Below are positions 7,443 to 15,177 of a stretch of DNA of 64,000 nt, in pieces. Both the position numbers and the translations under genes were made by a program. The first letter of the stretch is position 1. Every line of letters starts with the position of its first letter. The stretch comes from Saccharospirillum sp039982735 (GTDB lineage Bacteria; Pseudomonadota; Gammaproteobacteria; Pseudomonadales; Natronospirillaceae), in NCBI RefSeq assembly GCF_039982735.1, contig NZ_JBDWXV010000015.1, positions 62,001 through 126,000 on the forward strand. The letters are read 5' to 3'. A model generated the notes under the pieces. It saw nothing but the letters and a program-made list of their open reading frames with translations, did not search any database and had not been told where the DNA came from.

Positions 7443-8468
7443 TCAGCCTTTACCGCCAAACTCATCGAGACAGCTTTCCAGGTCTTCTATCATGCGTCGG
7501 GAGCCGGCAAAGAAAGGCACCCGCTCATGCAGTGATTCGGGCTGGATGTCCATGATACGTTGCCCGGAACCACTGATGGCGCGGCCGCCGGCCTGCTCCA
7601 CCAGAAAGGCGATGGGATTGCACTCATACAACAGGCGAAGCTTGCCCTCAGGATAAGGCGCTGAAGACGGGTAGAGGAAAATGCCGCCATAGATGAGATT
7701 ACGGTGAATATCTGACACCAGCGAGCCAATGTAGCGACTGGTATAGGGGCGTGAGGTGGCCGCGTCTTCCACCTGGCAGTACTTGATATAGCGTTTCACC
7801 CCGTCCGGGAAGTGCACGTAGTTGCCTTCGTTAACCGAATAGATCTGACCGAGTTCCGGGGTTTTCATATCCGGGTGCGACAAACAGAACACGCCCAGCG
7901 TTGGGTCGAAAGTGAAGCCATTCACCCCATGGCCGGTGGTATACACCATCATGGTGGAAGAGCCGTAAATCACATAACCGGCCGCAACCTGTTCGTTGCC
8001 GCGCTGGTAGAAATCGGCATCGGTAACCTTGGTCCCCAGGGGTGAGCGACGCTTGTAAACCGAGAAGATCGTACCTACGGAGACGTTCACATCGATGTTT
8101 GAAGAACCATCGAGCGGATCCATCAGCACGATGTATTTGCTGTCGGTATTCAGGCCGTCATCGAGCAGGATGTAATGGTCTTCTTCCTCTGAGGCAATGC
8201 CACAGACAACGCCCCGCGCCGCCAGAGCAGCCTTGAAGGTATCGTTGGCCAGCACGTCCAGCTTACGTTGTGCTTCGCCCTGAATGTTGTCACCCCCGGC
8301 CAATCCGGCCAGGTCAGCCAGACCCGCCTTGTTGATCTCGCGGTGAATGACCTTTGCGGCCAGTCGAATGGCCGAAAACAGGGCAGAGAACTCGCCGGAG
8401 GCGTTCGGGTAGTCTTTCTGATTGGCGATGATGAACTCGCCCAGCGTTTGCATAAAGTGCGGTTTCAT
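7443..8468 (-). CDS. fbp: Class I fructose-1,6-bisphosphatase
   Basis: A 341-residue cytoplasmic gluconeogenic enzyme that removes the 1-phosphate of fructose 1,6-bisphosphate using Mg2+. The metal-site motif DPLDGSSNIDVNVSVGTIF is intact, as are EEED upstream and LRLLYECNPIAFLVEQAGG near the C-terminus. Length is normal for the family. The ATG at 8468 is preceded by GGGAAG. It lies 217 bases downstream of the glucosyl-3-phosphoglycerate synthase gene on the same strand. The spacer has two copies of TTATCGGG (plus strand) near 8511 and 8535 and a perfect 8-bp hairpin at 8622-8640, without a T run. Fructose 6-phosphate made here can feed glgC and solute synthesis. Confidence 0.96.
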   Translation of the reverse strand: MKPHFMQTLGEFIIANQKDYPNASGEFSALFSAIRLAAKVIHREINKAGLADLAGLAGGDNIQGEAQRKLDVLANDTFKAALAARGVVCGIASEEEDHYILLDDGLNTDSKYIVLMDPLDGSSNIDVNVSVGTIFSVYKRRSPLGTKVTDADFYQRGNEQVAAGYVIYGSSTMMVYTTGHGVNGFTFDPTLGVFCLSHPDMKTPELGQIYSVNEGNYVHFPDGVKRYIKYCQVEDAATSRPYTSRYIGSLVSDIHRNLIYGGIFLYPSSAPYPEGKLRLLYECNPIAFLVEQAGGRAISGSGQRIMDIQPESLHERVPFFAGSRRMIEDLESCLDEFGGKG

Positions 8469-8685
8469 GGTGCTTCCCTGGTGTTTTTGACGTTAATGGT
8501 CAGGTTGATTATCGGGTTGATAGTAGTACTGCTTATCGGGTCGCTTCAGGAGCAACCTCTTTATTGAATGAGCGTACGGTTCGCTGGCATTGGGTAAAAC
8601 CCCGGCGAACCGGCTCGAGTCGAGCGACATGGTGTCGCTCAGGTGGGTATTATTGATCGTACAGCGCCCGGTGGCGAGCCTTGTG

Positions 8686-9906
8686 TTAGCCCATTTCCTG
8701 ATTATCCAGTTCCACCGCATCAAATATTTGCTCAAGAATGTCGGGTATGGCCGACTGCACCCGGCTCCAGCTGGGCATAAAAGGCGTCGCCATGGGGTTT
8801 TCCAGAAATTCCTGTCCTGCAGACATCACGTTGCGCGCAAACAACTCCACCGCCTCCTCTTCGGCATGCCGGTCGAGCGACAGTCCGTTGAAAACGGCAT
8901 CGTTGTAGTAGGTTTCGATGTAATCGAGAGCAACCCGGTAATAAGTCGCCTTGATGGTGCGAAAATGCTCTTCGGTAAACACCTGCCCCTGGGTGGCGAG
9001 CTTGCGAAAGAACGCCTTACTGATGTCCCGCGACATCTTCGACAGCCCCTGACGCGCGTCTTCCGGACTCAGCGGCTGATGCTTGTGATCATAGATATCC
9101 GCCACATTCACCTGGCAGATGCTGCGCGGGCTGTAATTGCGGTGCAGTTCAGCCAGCACGCCCACCTCCAGGCCCCAGTCACTCGGGATGCGAATGTTGC
9201 GCAAGACGTCAGTACGCAGGCTGAACTCACCGGACAACGCATAGCGAAACGAGCTCATGTATTCGAGGAACTCATTCTCACCCTTCACCATCTTCAACGC
9301 CCGTATCAGCGGAGAGACCAGCAAGCGGCACACCCGCCCGTTCATTTTATTGTCGGCTATGCGGGCGTAGTAACCTTTGCAGAACTGATACCGGTAAGCT
9401 GGGTTTGCCACCGGGTATATCAGCCGTGCCAGCATGCTGCGATCGTAGGTTTTTATGTCGCAATCGTGCATGGCCACTGCTTTGGCCCGGTTGGCGGCCA
9501 GAATATAGCCGTAGCAATACCAGACGTTGCGGCCCTTGCCCATCTCGGCCGGTGCCAGGCCTTTACTGGCCAGCAAACGGTCTATGGCTTGCAAGCGCGG
9601 GCCATCGTTCCATAGAATCCTTACCTGTTGCGGCAACCGCGAAAAATACTGCTGTGCATGCTTGAACTCCTCACGATTGGCCCGGTCCAGCCCGACCACG
9701 ATGTCGTTCAGATACGGCACCGGAATCAACTCCTGGACGATGTTCTCCAGAGCCGGCTGTTCAAGCTCGGAATACAGGGACGGCAACACCAGTGCCATGG
9801 GATTTTGATGGGAAAAACCGACCAACTCCTTTTCCATGGACGCCAGCGGTCGGTCCACCAGATTGTGCAGATTGGCAATCACGCCGTTCTGGAAAAAATC
9901 ACTCAT
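8686..9906 (-). CDS. gpgS: Glucosyl-3-phosphoglycerate synthase (GT81 family)
   Basis: A 406-residue GT-A glycosyltransferase that joins an NDP-sugar to 3-phosphoglycerate, giving glucosyl-3-phosphoglycerate, the committed step to the compatible solute glucosylglycerate. The metal-binding DCD is at 148-150 within MHDCDIKTYD, the motif GKGRNVWYCYG is at 123-133, and SDWGLEVGVLAEL lies near 240. These are all characteristic of GpgS. Mannosyl-3-phosphoglycerate synthases are related and cannot be fully excluded, though the overall pattern fits GpgS better. It is third in a tight operon: glycerate kinase, then the phosphatase (8-base overlap), then this gene. The donor could be UDP-, GDP- or ADP-glucose; glgC lies 8 kb away. 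Confidence 0.85.
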   Translation of the reverse strand: MSDFFQNGVIANLHNLVDRPLASMEKELVGFSHQNPMALVLPSLYSELEQPALENIVQELIPVPYLNDIVVGLDRANREEFKHAQQYFSRLPQQVRILWNDGPRLQAIDRLLASKGLAPAEMGKGRNVWYCYGYILAANRAKAVAMHDCDIKTYDRSMLARLIYPVANPAYRYQFCKGYYARIADNKMNGRVCRLLVSPLIRALKMVKGENEFLEYMSSFRYALSGEFSLRTDVLRNIRIPSDWGLEVGVLAELHRNYSPRSICQVNVADIYDHKHQPLSPEDARQGLSKMSRDISKAFFRKLATQGQVFTEEHFRTIKATYYRVALDYIETYYNDAVFNGLSLDRHAEEEAVELFARNVMSAGQEFLENPMATPFMPSWSRVQSAIPDILEQIFDAVELDNQEMG

Positions 9907-10693
9907 CTCGTTCTCCTCGGAGTTCGTTGAACAGCCCCTGATTCAGCAACGACAACATCGCTTCGTTCCAGCCGGCAGGGCCCGGCTGGCTGGCACGTCT
10001 AATGGTCGTCAGGGATTCAGGCCGGCGCGTGCCGGCGGTTGGAATGCGGATACCGATGGTGGCTCGGGCCAGCATGGCGTCGTCATTGCCGCCATCACCC
10101 AGCACTACCGTGTGTTCGACGTTCAGACGGCGAGTCATCCAATCAAGCGCGGTGCCTTTGTCAGCGCTACCAGCCAAATGCAAAAACCGCCCTCCTTCCA
10201 GCACCCGTCCGCTGCGGGCTTCCACGCCACGGATAAAGGCGGCTCGCGCGGGCCAGTCGGTTGGGTAATAGACCGGCAACGAGGCTTCCCGGGCTCGTGC
10301 CCGGGCGGCATCGGCCAGGCTCAGACCAGTCCAGTCGGCCACCTGCTGGTCACTGGCCTGGTGAAATCCGATGCCGTGTGCGCCACTCTCCAGGCTTGCC
10401 TGATCGAACCAGTCAATCAAAGTGTCGGTTACTTCGCCAAGTACCTCCCGGGTTTGGGAACCGGGGCGATCATCAATCACTACGGCCCCGTTCTCACAAG
10501 CCATCAGGGGCGCCAGGTAAGGAATATCAGTACGCAATGAGACCAGTTCGGTGGCGGTTTTACTGGTGACTGCGATGACCGGAATGTTCAGTGCCTGCAA
10601 CGCCTGCAGCGCGGGCTCTGCCGGTCGCCAGTCGTAACTGTCGTGATCGAGCAAAGTGCCGTCCAGGTCGGTCAGTACCATCCACCGTGTCAT
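9899..10693 (-). CDS. HAD-family glucosyl/mannosyl-3-phosphoglycerate phosphatase
   Basis: A 264-residue HAD-IIB phosphatase. Motif I is DLDGTLLD with nucleophile Asp9 and general acid Asp11. Motif II is the Thr/Ser segment IAVTSKTATEL, and motif IV is GDGGNDDAML. It matches the MpgP-type phosphatases that remove phosphate from mannosyl- or glucosyl-3-phosphoglycerate. Its overlap with gpgS (8 bases) and with the glycerate kinase gene (4 bases) makes the glucosyl ester the most likely substrate. The product would be the osmolyte glucosylglycerate. Confidence 0.82.
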   Translation of the reverse strand: MTRWMVLTDLDGTLLDHDSYDWRPAEPALQALQALNIPVIAVTSKTATELVSLRTDIPYLAPLMACENGAVVIDDRPGSQTREVLGEVTDTLIDWFDQASLESGAHGIGFHQASDQQVADWTGLSLADAARARAREASLPVYYPTDWPARAAFIRGVEARSGRVLEGGRFLHLAGSADKGTALDWMTRRLNVEHTVVLGDGGNDDAMLARATIGIRIPTAGTRRPESLTTIRRASQPGPAGWNEAMLSLLNQGLFNELRGERDE

Positions 10694-11562
10694 TGGTCAG
10701 GCCCCTTCTTGAGCCATTGCATCGGACCGGGCTGCTGATCGGCCCCAAGCGGAATCAGTACATCGGCCCGTTCGGGCAGGGTTGCCAGCGCGTGCCTGGT
10801 CAGTCGTTCGTAATGGGAGATGAAACGCCGCAGCGCCACCTCATCCATAACTCCCTGGCCCTGTTTGCGGGCACGCAATGCCTCTTCCTGCTTTTTGCGC
10901 CAGGCAAACACCTGCTCAAACCCGGGCGCTTGCAGCACAATCAGGGCATCCAACTGGTTGTACCAGGGTTCATAGAACTGACGCAGCTGGTCGTTCACAT
11001 AGTGACGCCAGTCGCCGGCAGAATCTTCCCGCGCTTCCAGACTGTTAACGGGCTCGTTCAACTCGGTTTCCGGCTGAGCCGTCAGGCCCACACACCAGCC
11101 TTCAAACAGCAGGACATCGGGTGGTGTTTCACAATGGTGCCAGTCGGCCCGCGAAGCCCGGTCGTCCTGGGCCTTGTCGAACCGGGGCAATGCCCGGGAA
11201 CCAGTACCGGACCGCACCCAGGAGAATATTTCCCGCCCGAGCACAACGTCGTGGGTACCCGGCACGCCGCGCGTAGCCAGTAAAGGGTGCGTGCTTTGTG
11301 CCAGCGCATGTCGATCAGCCCGGCTGAGGTAAAGGTCATCGATCGACAGCACCTCAACGCTGAGCCCCGCTTTTTCGAGGTGCCACTTCAACACCTGAGC
11401 CAGCGTCGATTTACCCGACCCCTGAGTACCCTGAATGCCCACCAGCGTTAACCGGCTGGCAATCACCCAATCGGCCAGCGGTTGATACAGGCTGGCCTGA
11501 TGGGCCAACAAGGCCTCGGGCAAACCGGCCGATTGAATAAAATCTGCGAATGTCGGATCCAT
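10690..11562 (-). CDS. D-glycerate 3-kinase-like P-loop kinase
   Basis: A 290-residue P-loop kinase. Walker A is GTQGSGKST (45-53); the DDLYLSRADR segment and the VLLFEGWCVG segment are characteristic of the plant-type GLYK/YggC-like D-glycerate 3-kinase family. The predicted reaction is ATP plus D-glycerate to 3-phosphoglycerate. It heads the operon with the glucosyl-3-phosphoglycerate phosphatase and synthase. The simplest reading is recycling of glycerate, released when glucosylglycerate is broken down, back to the acceptor 3-phosphoglycerate. That role is inferred from context. No glucosylglycerate hydrolase or phosphorylase is present in the window. Confidence 0.8.
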   Translation of the reverse strand: MDPTFADFIQSAGLPEALLAHQASLYQPLADWVIASRLTLVGIQGTQGSGKSTLAQVLKWHLEKAGLSVEVLSIDDLYLSRADRHALAQSTHPLLATRGVPGTHDVVLGREIFSWVRSGTGSRALPRFDKAQDDRASRADWHHCETPPDVLLFEGWCVGLTAQPETELNEPVNSLEAREDSAGDWRHYVNDQLRQFYEPWYNQLDALIVLQAPGFEQVFAWRKKQEEALRARKQGQGVMDEVALRRFISHYERLTRHALATLPERADVLIPLGADQQPGPMQWLKKGPDQ

Positions 11563-11866
11563 GATGAAAATCCTGTCCTGCGGTCAGGGCCTGTTGCCCC
11601 AACTTGATTGGCGTCAGTCGCTCTACAGAATAGGACACAGCAAGATACCGGCCAGGACTGACCGTGAAAGTAACGCGCTGCTCGCACCGAATGAGTGCAA
11701 ATGATAAACATCGCCCCATTTTTGCCACCAGCAAGCACCCTAATGGCGCACGAGCATCCGGAGCGGATACAAGGGCTCAGGGGTCGGGATGAGGCAGGGG
11801 CAAAACAGGAAATGACAGCCCGGACGACGGCGCGTGCGGGCCAACAAAGCGGGAGTGGAGCCAGAT
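11563..11866. other. Intergenic region upstream of the glucosylglycerate operon
   Basis: About 300 bases between the glycerate kinase start and the upstream DUF3581 gene, both on the minus strand. Short open frames here overlap the kinase N-terminus and lack ribosome binding sites. The operon promoter should lie in this stretch; I see TATTCT-like and TTTATC-like boxes but no pair good enough to call. No hairpin with a T run follows DUF3581. Confidence 0.35.
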
Positions 11867-12577
11867 TCAGCGGGCGTAATTGGCCCTGAGGTGGTCAAAT
11901 TCAGCGATAACGCCATCCATCAGCTCGGCATCGAAGGGCTGCAACCCGCTGACGATCAGCTTCTTGATGCCCGTCCCCACCCGCTGCCCGCCAGCGACAA
12001 TGTTGAATTCGAACAGGGCGTCGCCGCGCTTGCCATTGACGATCAAAGAGGTATTGGCCAGTTCGAGCGATGGCTGACTGATGTCGAGGTCTGTCAACTC
12101 GAATGCCATGCTCTCGTAAATCACCAGGGGCCGGCGCGGGTTGAACATCACCTGGTGCTTTTCCAGCAGGGGTACCATGATGAAAGGGAAATTCTGGCCC
12201 GAGAACGCCACGTAACTGCGTGTCAGGTCTTCGATCAGGGCCGCATCGTGGCTGGTTTCACCGCTGTGCTCCAGGTGCAGATAAGCCTTGCCTTCGGCAT
12301 CGACAATGTCAATGGTGCCCTTGTCCACTTCAGGAAGTACCAGTGTCCGGTCGGCGCCGACCATGCCCGAGAAACGAACCGACATCGATTTACTCAGCCC
12401 GTAGCGGTTCAGAACCAGCGCGAACAACAAGTCACCCGGCACCACAAACCGCTTGGCGCCAACATTGTGAATGGGGTTGAAATCGCCAGCGATTTCCTTG
12501 GCAAAGGTACTGCCCTGCTCAGCACTGACGCTGATGGTATTGTCGGTGTGCTGAGTGTGAAAGGCGTCTAGAAACAC
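11867..12577 (-). CDS. DUF3581 family protein (MaoC-like hot-dog signature)
   Basis: A 236-residue soluble protein. The N-terminal region contains FAKEIAGDFNPIHNVGAKRF, followed by VPGDLLFALVL. GDFNPIH is very close to the GDxNPIH signature of MaoC-type hydratase/dehydratase hot-dog proteins, and the spacing (AKRFVVPGDLL) is also hot-dog-like. This is a good match to what I know of the DUF3581 family of gammaproteobacteria, whose function is not established. The usual active-site Asp of hydratases (NPIHxD) is Asn here (NPIHN), so catalysis by the MaoC mechanism is uncertain. It is monocistronic, with 150 bases upstream before the PfkB kinase. Confidence 0.72.
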   Translation of the reverse strand: MFLDAFHTQHTDNTISVSAEQGSTFAKEIAGDFNPIHNVGAKRFVVPGDLLFALVLNRYGLSKSMSVRFSGMVGADRTLVLPEVDKGTIDIVDAEGKAYLHLEHSGETSHDAALIEDLTRSYVAFSGQNFPFIMVPLLEKHQVMFNPRRPLVIYESMAFELTDLDISQPSLELANTSLIVNGKRGDALFEFNIVAGGQRVGTGIKKLIVSGLQPFDAELMDGVIAEFDHLRANYAR

Positions 12578-12731
12578 AGGGCTCCCCTATTTAATGCAAG
12601 GATAAATCGTACAATCCGGCCGGGCTGAACATCAATACAGACCGGCACCGGCACTGTACCGGAACACAGCATTGTTAACCAAAGCAGCCAGCTATTCAGC
12701 GGCCATCAACAAAAAGAGCTGTGAATAAGGG

Positions 12732-13655
12732 TCACTGAACGTCGTCGGCCGTCGGTAATGAGGTAAAAGCCCCCGCCCGTCCAGCCGCCCAGGCACCGCA
12801 TTTAACGGCCAAACTCAGTGCAGCCTCCCAGTCGGGTGTCTCTTGCTGGCAAAGACTGACCAGCACAGCGCCGGAAAACGCATCACCGGCGCCAGTAGTA
12901 TCAACCACAGTAACGTCTGGCACCGGCATTTGGTGGCGGACATCGGGCGTTATCAATGTCGCCGGGTTGGCTCCATCGGTAATAAAAATGGCCTTGGCTT
13001 CATGGGCAAAGGCCCAACTCACCAGCTCGGATTCGGCATCGCCATCCCATAGCTCATCCAGTTCTTCACGACTGACCTTGATCACATCGGCACGTTTGAG
13101 CATTGACTGGATCGGTTCGCGGAAATTGGTCTGATCGGGCCAAAGATTCTTACGCAGATTCACATCGAAGCTGATCAGATTGCCCGCCGCCCGGCACCGG
13201 TCGATAAAACCAATATGGACGCGGCGGATGCCGGGCTCGGTAAGGGTATTGGAACAGCAGTGCAGTATGCCCGGGGCAAATTCAGCCGGGTTGGGCAATT
13301 TATGGGCTGCGAGCATCACATCGGCCGTGCCCTGGCGGTAAAACTGAAAACTGCGCTCGCCGCGGTCATCGAGCGTCACCATGGCCATAGGGGTGGGCGC
13401 GTCGGTCGAACGCAGATACCGGGTATCGACGCCGTAGTGGTTAAGGGCCGTTTTCAGATAATGGCCAAAGCCATCCCGGCCGACCTGACCAATGAACAGT
13501 GCCCGTGCGCCCAGGCGCGCGGCAGCAACAGCGGCATTGGCCGGCGCACCACCCGGGTAAAACACAGCCTGAGGCATGGCCAGGCCCTGCTCAGTCACGG
13601 TTCCGTTTTGCAGGGCATCGACCAGGACTTCACCAAAGGCATAAACCGGCTTCAT
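12732..13655 (-). CDS. PfkB-family carbohydrate kinase, probable fructokinase
   Basis: A 307-residue ribokinase-fold sugar kinase. Signature 1 region is YPGGAPANAAVAAARLG and signature 2 is DTTGAGDAFSGAVL, where GAGD carries the catalytic Asp. FGEVLVDAL at the N-terminus and the FYRQGTADVML segment are typical of bacterial fructokinases. An in-frame GTG at 13703 would add 16 residues, but it has no properly spaced ribosome binding site, while MKPVYAFGE at 13655 matches family N-termini. No sugar transporter or invertase is adjacent, so the substrate (fructose is likeliest) is inferred from sequence only. Confidence 0.8.
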   Translation of the reverse strand: MKPVYAFGEVLVDALQNGTVTEQGLAMPQAVFYPGGAPANAAVAAARLGARALFIGQVGRDGFGHYLKTALNHYGVDTRYLRSTDAPTPMAMVTLDDRGERSFQFYRQGTADVMLAAHKLPNPAEFAPGILHCCSNTLTEPGIRRVHIGFIDRCRAAGNLISFDVNLRKNLWPDQTNFREPIQSMLKRADVIKVSREELDELWDGDAESELVSWAFAHEAKAIFITDGANPATLITPDVRHQMPVPDVTVVDTTGAGDAFSGAVLVSLCQQETPDWEAALSLAVKCGAWAAGRAGAFTSLPTADDVQ

Positions 13656-13890
13656 GAACGTTTCACTCACTTGGGCTGTTGCAGATAGGCTGAAGTGTGT
13701 CACTTCCGTCGCAGGCTGTCACGGCTGTGGCTCCATTCGGGCGTTGTCGAAAAACTCAGAGGCCCGACAGGATGGCAAACTCGGGCAATGGGCCCAACAG
13801 GCAGTCAGAAATATCAGGTGAGGCTATACTGTGTGCAGTCGGTACAAGAGGGAACGGGTGTGCAGGAGGTTTCACTGGAAGGTGCTGGAG

Positions 13891-13966
13891 TGGTATCCCG
13901 TAGGGGACTCGAACCCCTGTTACCGCCGTGAAAGGGCGGTGTCCTAGGCCACTAGACGAACGGGAC
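13891..13966 (-). tRNA. tRNA-Glu (TTC)
   Basis: A 76-base tRNA on the minus strand beginning GTCCCGTTCGTCTAGTGG. The anticodon stem CCGCC/GGCGG encloses loop CTTTCAC (anticodon TTC), the T arm is AGGGGTTCGAGTCCCCT and the 3' CCA is encoded. The sequence is close to E. coli tRNA-Glu. It stands alone, 235 bases before the PfkB gene. Confidence 0.96.
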
Positions 13967-13984
13967 ACGTCAAAAGCGGTGGGA

Positions 13985-14013
13985 ACTTTAAGGTCGAGTC
14001 TGAATACTGTCAA
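13985..14013 (-). promoter_or_regulatory. sigma-70 promoter of tRNA-Glu
   Basis: On the minus strand a perfect TTGACA (14008-14013) and TAAAGT (13985-13990) are separated by exactly 17 bases. An A/T-rich block upstream (about 14014-14047) is UP-element-like. A GC-rich discriminator follows the -10, as expected for stringently regulated stable-RNA promoters. The neighbouring repeat element begins only about 40 bases upstream of the -35. Confidence 0.8.
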
Positions 14014-14055
14014 GCAAATCTTTGTTTTTATACGTTTTTTTAGATTACACTGCTA

Positions 14056-14321
14056 GGGAGCCTCTGAATAACTCCCCCGGGGCTCTGGCTTATCCGAGGG
14101 ACGTTGCTACAAGGCGGACTCATGCAGGAATGTCTAGACCTTTCAAATGAGTCCAACGCAGTGGCAGCGTTCCTCGGAAAGCCCTGGAGGGCGCGGCTAA
14201 AACGTCCTGCCCCGGCGTTGCACTTCTTGACAAGGGCTACGGCCATTGCGCTGCGAAGTGCGCCTTGTGCCAGAACGTTTTAGCTCGCGCAGAGCCCTGG
14301 GGGAGTTGTTCAGAGGCTCCC
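14056..14321. mobile_element. MITE-like inverted-repeat element, 266 bp, TA-flanked
   Basis: Terminal inverted repeats of 30 bases begin GGGAGCCTCTGAAYAAYT at both ends and match at 28 of 30 positions. The element is bounded by TA on both sides (14054-14055 and 14322-14323), consistent with a TA target duplication. There is no convincing coding frame. The interior folds into two nested arms. In arm 1, 14093-14110 pairs with 14161-14178 over 18 bases, including three G-U wobbles, and encloses GGACTCAT (14116-14123) paired with ATGAGTCC (14147-14154). In arm 2, 14191-14209 pairs with 14271-14290 and encloses GCACTTC/GAAGTGC. A short relative lies at 59014. The parent transposase is not in the window. 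Confidence 0.75.
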
Positions 14322-14379
14322 TAACATCAACCCAAGTTCAGCCGCCGCCCCTCCGGGCCGGGTCGTCTGCTGGAAGAAT

Positions 14380-15177
14380 ATGAGAGGCCACATGGGCGCG
14401 TCCACTACGACATTGCTTGGTGTTATCGCAGTCGCCATCATCAGTCTGATGGTTATCGGCATGCTCATTGCCCAGGGTCGTCACAAAGCCCGCGCCGCCA
14501 ATAAAGAGTTGCTGCAAAACCTGCTCAACCAGCAACGCAAGCTGAACAACGTATTGCGTGGTCTGCCTTCGTCTTTTCTATCTCCCGAATTACGCGATTT
14601 TATCTACCAGGCGCTGCTGCAAAACATCAAGGCACAGATTCCTCTGTCGGCCGATAAAGCCAAGTTGCTGGAGGAGGATTTCCAGGAGCTGGCCAAAGAA
14701 CGCGCCCGGCTGCGCAAGAACCCGCCTTCGGCGGTAGCCCCGCGCCTGAACTCGGAAGAGACCAATCTGCACCGGCAAACGCTCAAATCCCTGTTTCTAT
14801 TTATTAAACGCAATTACGACAGTGGCCGCCTGAACAAAACCGACGCCGACAAACTGCTGAACCAGGTGGAATACAAACTGGTTGAAACGGCCCTCGATTA
14901 TTTCAAGACCCGCGCCGACCAGGCCATGGTGACCAAGCACTTCAGGGAGGCGCGCGTCGCTTACCAGAAAGCCATTGATACCATCGCCACCTCGCGCCAG
15001 GCGCCGTTGTTCAAGCAGGAAGAGATTGAGCTGCGTACCCGCCTGCAACAAATCATTGAAGCCTGGCGTAACGATCGCAAAGCCCAGTCCAGTGGTCAGG
15101 CAGAGCGACTGGCGGCCGATATGGAAGGCTTGATTGATGATCAGGAAAGCTGGAAGAAAAAGAATGTCTACGACTGA
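14380..15177 (+). CDS. Membrane-anchored coiled-coil protein of unknown function
   Basis: A 265-residue protein I do not recognise. One membrane segment (about residues 10-30, LLGVIAVAIISLMVIGMLIA) is followed by a basic, helix-rich domain with likely coiled coils (QQRKLNNVL, KAKLLEEDFQELAKERARLRK) and a TPR-like stretch near residues 180-215 (HFREARVAYQKAIDTI). The start is either the ATG at 14380, preceded by GGAAG, or the one at 14392, preceded by AGAGG. Its stop lies 14 bases inside aceK, so translation of the two is coupled. This suggests a membrane-side partner of the glyoxylate-shunt switch, but that is inference. It begins 58 bases after the repeat element. Confidence 0.75.
   Translation: MRGHMGASTTTLLGVIAVAIISLMVIGMLIAQGRHKARAANKELLQNLLNQQRKLNNVLRGLPSSFLSPELRDFIYQALLQNIKAQIPLSADKAKLLEEDFQELAKERARLRKNPPSAVAPRLNSEETNLHRQTLKSLFLFIKRNYDSGRLNKTDADKLLNQVEYKLVETALDYFKTRADQAMVTKHFREARVAYQKAIDTIATSRQAPLFKQEEIELRTRLQQIIEAWRNDRKAQSSGQAERLAADMEGLIDDQESWKKKNVYD

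Noticed and set aside
8622..8640. Perfect 8-bp hairpin between gpgS and fbp as a terminator
   Set aside because: No T run on either strand, so it is noted only as a possible RNA structure.
14040..14246. 68-codon minus-strand frame inside the MITE-like element
   Set aside because: It is a by-product of the inverted-repeat structure and contains no transposase-like motif.
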